A stretch of DNA of 64,000 bases from Diphasiastrum complanatum (Eukaryota > Streptophyta > Lycopodiopsida > Lycopodiales > Lycopodiaceae), in the NCBI GenBank assembly GCA_029204225.1, contig CM055101.1:35643648-35707647 (forward strand), read 5' to 3'. The notes under the pieces were generated by a model. That model searched no databases and had not been told where the DNA came from. It was given only the letters and a program-made list of their open reading frames with translations. This document shows, one piece after another, positions 61,271-64,000 of this stretch (positions are counted from its first letter, which is position 1; every line of letters starts with the position of its first letter). The position numbers and the translations under genes were made by a program.

Positions 61271-62096
61271 CAGTATATGTACATTATATTACAGGTGTGC
61301 AGATGTAAAAAGTACGGTGGATGTGCTGTCTGTAAGAGATCGTGGGTGGCCACAGTCGTTGTCCAGTCTATTAGCGCAGCTGCATGGAGGAAGCGTGAAA
61401 AGGGTGCAACGTCAGTCAGTGCTGAGGTGACCGTTGGTGATGACGATGCAAAAAGTGCGTCACTCTTACAAATAGCCTTAGGATTAGATTTACAGGGTGC
61501 CTTTGCTTTTAGGGCACCTTCGACATTCAGTAGGATAGTGTCCACTTTTTGCCTGTCACCATAACCTGTGTAAAGACACAGTGTCGCGATTTTTTCGTCT
61601 TTTATTCGTCTGTGCAAATTTGCAAGCAAATATGCAGGCTGCGCGACAACGTTAGTAAATATGCAGCATGAATGGAGGCAGATTAAAATGGGATTTAAGG
61701 AGAGTAGAAGTAATAAATCCAACACCCCCTCTTAATCTGGATCCGTGAATGCCTTGATCTTCAGACTGAGCGATGTACAAAATTTGTTGTGTGCATTAAC
61801 ACTGAGTGCTTTCGTGAAGATGTCCGCAACCATGTCCTGCGTTCTGCAGTACGTTAATCTCACCTCTCTGTCGAGAACCTTGCCCTTGATGTAGTGATAT
61901 CTAATCTCAATGTGCTTACTCCTAGAATGAAATCTAGGGTTGGCCGATAAGGCAATAGCACTTTGGTTGTCACAAAACAAAATTGTAGGCTTGTACTGAT
62001 ACAGATTGATGTCTGACAACAAATTTCTCAACCAAAACACTTCCTTAATAGATTGAGAAGCAACGATGTATTCTGCTTCAGTAATAAATCCAACAT
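61271..62096 (-). mobile_element. Copia-G fragment: RNase H plus 3' LTR
   Basis: Minus strand. RNase H 62090-61735 ([50 protein letters not shown]) is intact to its stop. A polypurine tract (agaggggg) leads to an LTR, 61725-61275, starting TGTTGGATTTATTAC. The LTR length of about 450 bp is inferred from where Copia-F begins. The RNase H part is the same family as Copia-C at 7716. Confidence 0.7.
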
Positions 62097-62099
62097 AAC

Positions 62100-62530
62100 C
62101 AACGTCGTTGCTAAACGGGTCACTTATACCACCTCGTTCTTAATTACCACTTAAAACTAGCACCCCTCGGCTCAACTTTTCTTTTAATGCTATCTTTAAT
62201 TACCATAATAATGCCATCACTTTGGCCCCCTCACATCGTATGTCCGGATCGACTCGCAACACCGCAAAGCCGCAAAACATCGCAAAAATGCAACATACCT
62301 GCTAATGCACAATAGTATTGAAATGTTCCTAGTTACCTTAGTTAAACCAAAAAAACTTATATAACAACATCTAATTATTACCAGTAATTATCCAGCACAA
62401 AGTTTGTCATTTCCTTCCAAAACAAATATATATTATTTTCTTAATGTTTTTTTTTTTTTTTCCCATTATTGTTGCCTCGTAACCCAATTTTGTTCCCTTT
62501 TTTTCCTTTCCCATAAAATTCCTCTTTGCT
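62100..62530. other. AT-rich stretch without recognisable gene
   Basis: Contains a long T run (62450-62461) and no coding signal. It could be intron sequence before the possible exon that follows. Confidence 0.4.
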
Positions 62531-62534
62531 TTTT

Positions 62535-62685
62535 GTAGAAGATTGCAGACTGTGAGAACCACGTGGGCATTTGCAGTGCAGATGCAGCAACAACAACCAC
62601 CACAGCCGCAGATGGAACAACGTACATCACCCTATCAGCAAGGATGGCAAATGATGCAAGGCCAGATGCCACAACAACCATTCTA
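62535..62685 (+). CDS. Possible terminal exon of an unknown gene (Gln-rich end)
   Basis: After a pyrimidine-rich stretch and an AG acceptor (ctttttgtag at about 62529-62538) one frame reads through a Gln/Pro-rich end (MQQQQPPQPQMEQRTSPYQQ at 62577-62636, then GWQMMQGQMPQQPF) to TAG at about 62683-62685. The composition differs from the transposons around it and the downstream sequence looks like a 3' UTR. I do not recognise the protein. No upstream exon was found, so this stays a guess. Confidence 0.3.
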
Positions 62686-62870
62686 GCGGCAAATACGTTA
62701 GCCGGAAGATGTGTGCAGATTTTGTAGTCAAATTTTTATCTCAGCATGATATTTACTGACAAAATTGGAACCTCAATTTCCTATGTGTCTTGCAATGAAA
62801 CCAAAAGTTAAAATAGCAATGATCGACTTATACAGTGCTTTCTAAATTTGACGGTACCACGTGTGCCCAG

Positions 62871-63056
62871 TTCTAGAATTATCGGGCCATCTTTCTTTTA
62901 CGAGCCCTTTGAGTGCTCTTAAGTAATTTTATCTTTGTACTTGCTAATAAGTGTGAATATACAGTGTGAAAGAGCACTTCTGTCTTGTCTTGTCTTGTTG
63001 CACTTGATGTTGTGTTGTGGTGATTGATTCGGTCGGGTTTATAAATTGTATTCTCA
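62871..63056 (+). repeat. LTR end of another retrotransposon
   Basis: Ends GTATTCTCA just before a primer-binding site. The start is uncertain; TGTGCCCAG at 62871 is one option. No second LTR lies in the window. Confidence 0.45.
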
Positions 63057-63059
63057 ACT

Positions 63060-63072
63060 TGGTATCAGAGCC
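63060..63072 (+). promoter_or_regulatory. Primer-binding site of the last LTR element
   Basis: TGGTATCAGAGCC, a few bases after the LTR end. Confidence 0.75.
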
Positions 63073-64000
63073 TTTGGTGGCTACAATCACCGGACAAGGA
63101 CGAATAGCTGCAAATTCACGACGGTTTGCTTGCTGGATAGCACAAATCGAGTTGTGGAAATTCGAAGAATTTTCTCAAAACTCTATTGTGGACAGAATAG
63201 AAGCTAAATCGAAGCCTAAAATTCCATAGGAAGACTGCCTGGAGTTTGCGACATGTATGCAATCAATCCATCGTTATTTCAAAAACGGTTTGAAGCACAG
63301 TAGGGCGACCTCAATCTAATTTAGAACTGCGGAAAAATCTGAGACAAGGGCTGAGAAAATTTCAAGAAAGGTGTATTTCTTGAAAGCTAGGGTCTGAAGG
63401 AGTAGTAACTCGGATCTTTCTCATTTCATAACCTTTTCAACTGTGAAAGCTTGCTATTGGGCTCCCTAGTGAGAAGAATAATTTGTCAACAGGCTGTGGG
63501 TAGCCACGAAGAGGTATGGAAGCCTGGTCGCATCTTGGAGAGCAACAAAGAGGGTTTAAAGCCCTTCCACCATAGCTAAAATCAGGAAGAGGAGCCGTGG
63601 AGGCTCGCGCGTAGCCAGTGTGTGGAGGAAGGTAGCATCATCTCCAAGTGTCTAGTGGCTGTAGGAGCGCTGGTTGGCGCTTTAAGAGAAGGGTAGGTCG
63701 TTGGATTTGAAGCCATGGTGATCAATGGCTGAAATCGATTAATCGAGGAGTGATCTAGGTCATCAGATATCAAGTGGCCATTGGATGGCAAGTGAAGGAA
63801 CCCAAAAGAGGTTGAAGGGGTCTAAAAGGCATATTAGGCCTTCAACTTCTTTAAAAGTTTTCAATTTGATATAGGAGTTGGGTCCTGACTTTTGTAAGTC
63901 TTTTCAAGTTGAAAAAATAGTTCAAAAACTAAAAGTGCCTCTATTTGCACCTCCTTTAGCCTATTTTGGCCAAACGAAAGGCTATAGCCTCTAAACGAAG
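63073..64000 (+). other. Leader of the last LTR element, no gag seen
   Basis: Some 930 bases after the primer site without a recognised coding block; the element runs out of the window. Short open frames on both strands have no known motif. Confidence 0.45.

Overview
The window is nuclear DNA from a land plant with a large, retrotransposon-rich genome. Three things point there: introns of 4 to 12 kb loaded with transposons, LTR elements primed by the initiator-Met-tRNA site, and a plant-type SNAPC4/MYB4R gene. The long introns suggest a gymnosperm or another large-genome lineage, but the species cannot be fixed from sequence alone. I see no bacterial, organellar or CRISPR features.

Left third (1-16.9 kb): a stack of decayed retroelements. 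Copia-A (1-870 and 5527-7043) is split by Copia-B (871-5526), whose pol is nearly intact. A related LTR with primer site, a tRNA-like sequence and a Copia-C fragment follow. From 8.2 to 16.8 kb there is a run of minus-strand LINE copies (A, B, C, D) arranged head to tail, three of them ending in a (CT)n tract. LINE-D is interrupted by Gypsy-A (14009-16530). Gypsy-A itself carries an opposite-orientation fragment of its own family and a short tRNA-derived insertion in its LTR.

Middle (17.9-44.8 kb): one host gene on the plus strand, a 4.5-repeat MYB protein of the SNAPC4/MYB4R type (snRNA-activating complex). I can place eight exons; the N-terminal exon or exons were not found. Intron 3 (6.1 kb) carries Gypsy and Copia remnants. 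Intron 5 (12.3 kb) carries Gypsy-B (28950-34127). Intron 6 (4.5 kb) carries LINE-E and a Gypsy 3' pol remnant. The large introns explain how one gene covers almost half of the window.

Right third (46.7-64 kb): a nested set. A Gypsy-C gag is split by Copia-D (47170-57370, TSD CCTTA). Copia-D is split inside its integrase by Copia-E (49917-54479, TSD TATTT, LTRs about 1% different). Copia-E is a young non-autonomous element that kept gag and protease but lost the integrase and RT cores. A minus-strand relative, Copia-F (57921-61270), may represent its autonomous family. Copia-G (minus, 61271-62096), a possible terminal exon of an unknown gene (about 62535-62685) and the start of another LTR element finish the window.

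The most novel-looking observations are: the plant LINE family that ends in (CT)n microsatellites, sits head to tail and shares a 3' hairpin with compensatory changes; the young Copia-E with a remodelled second ORF; and the repeated exon-boundary rule in the MYB repeats.
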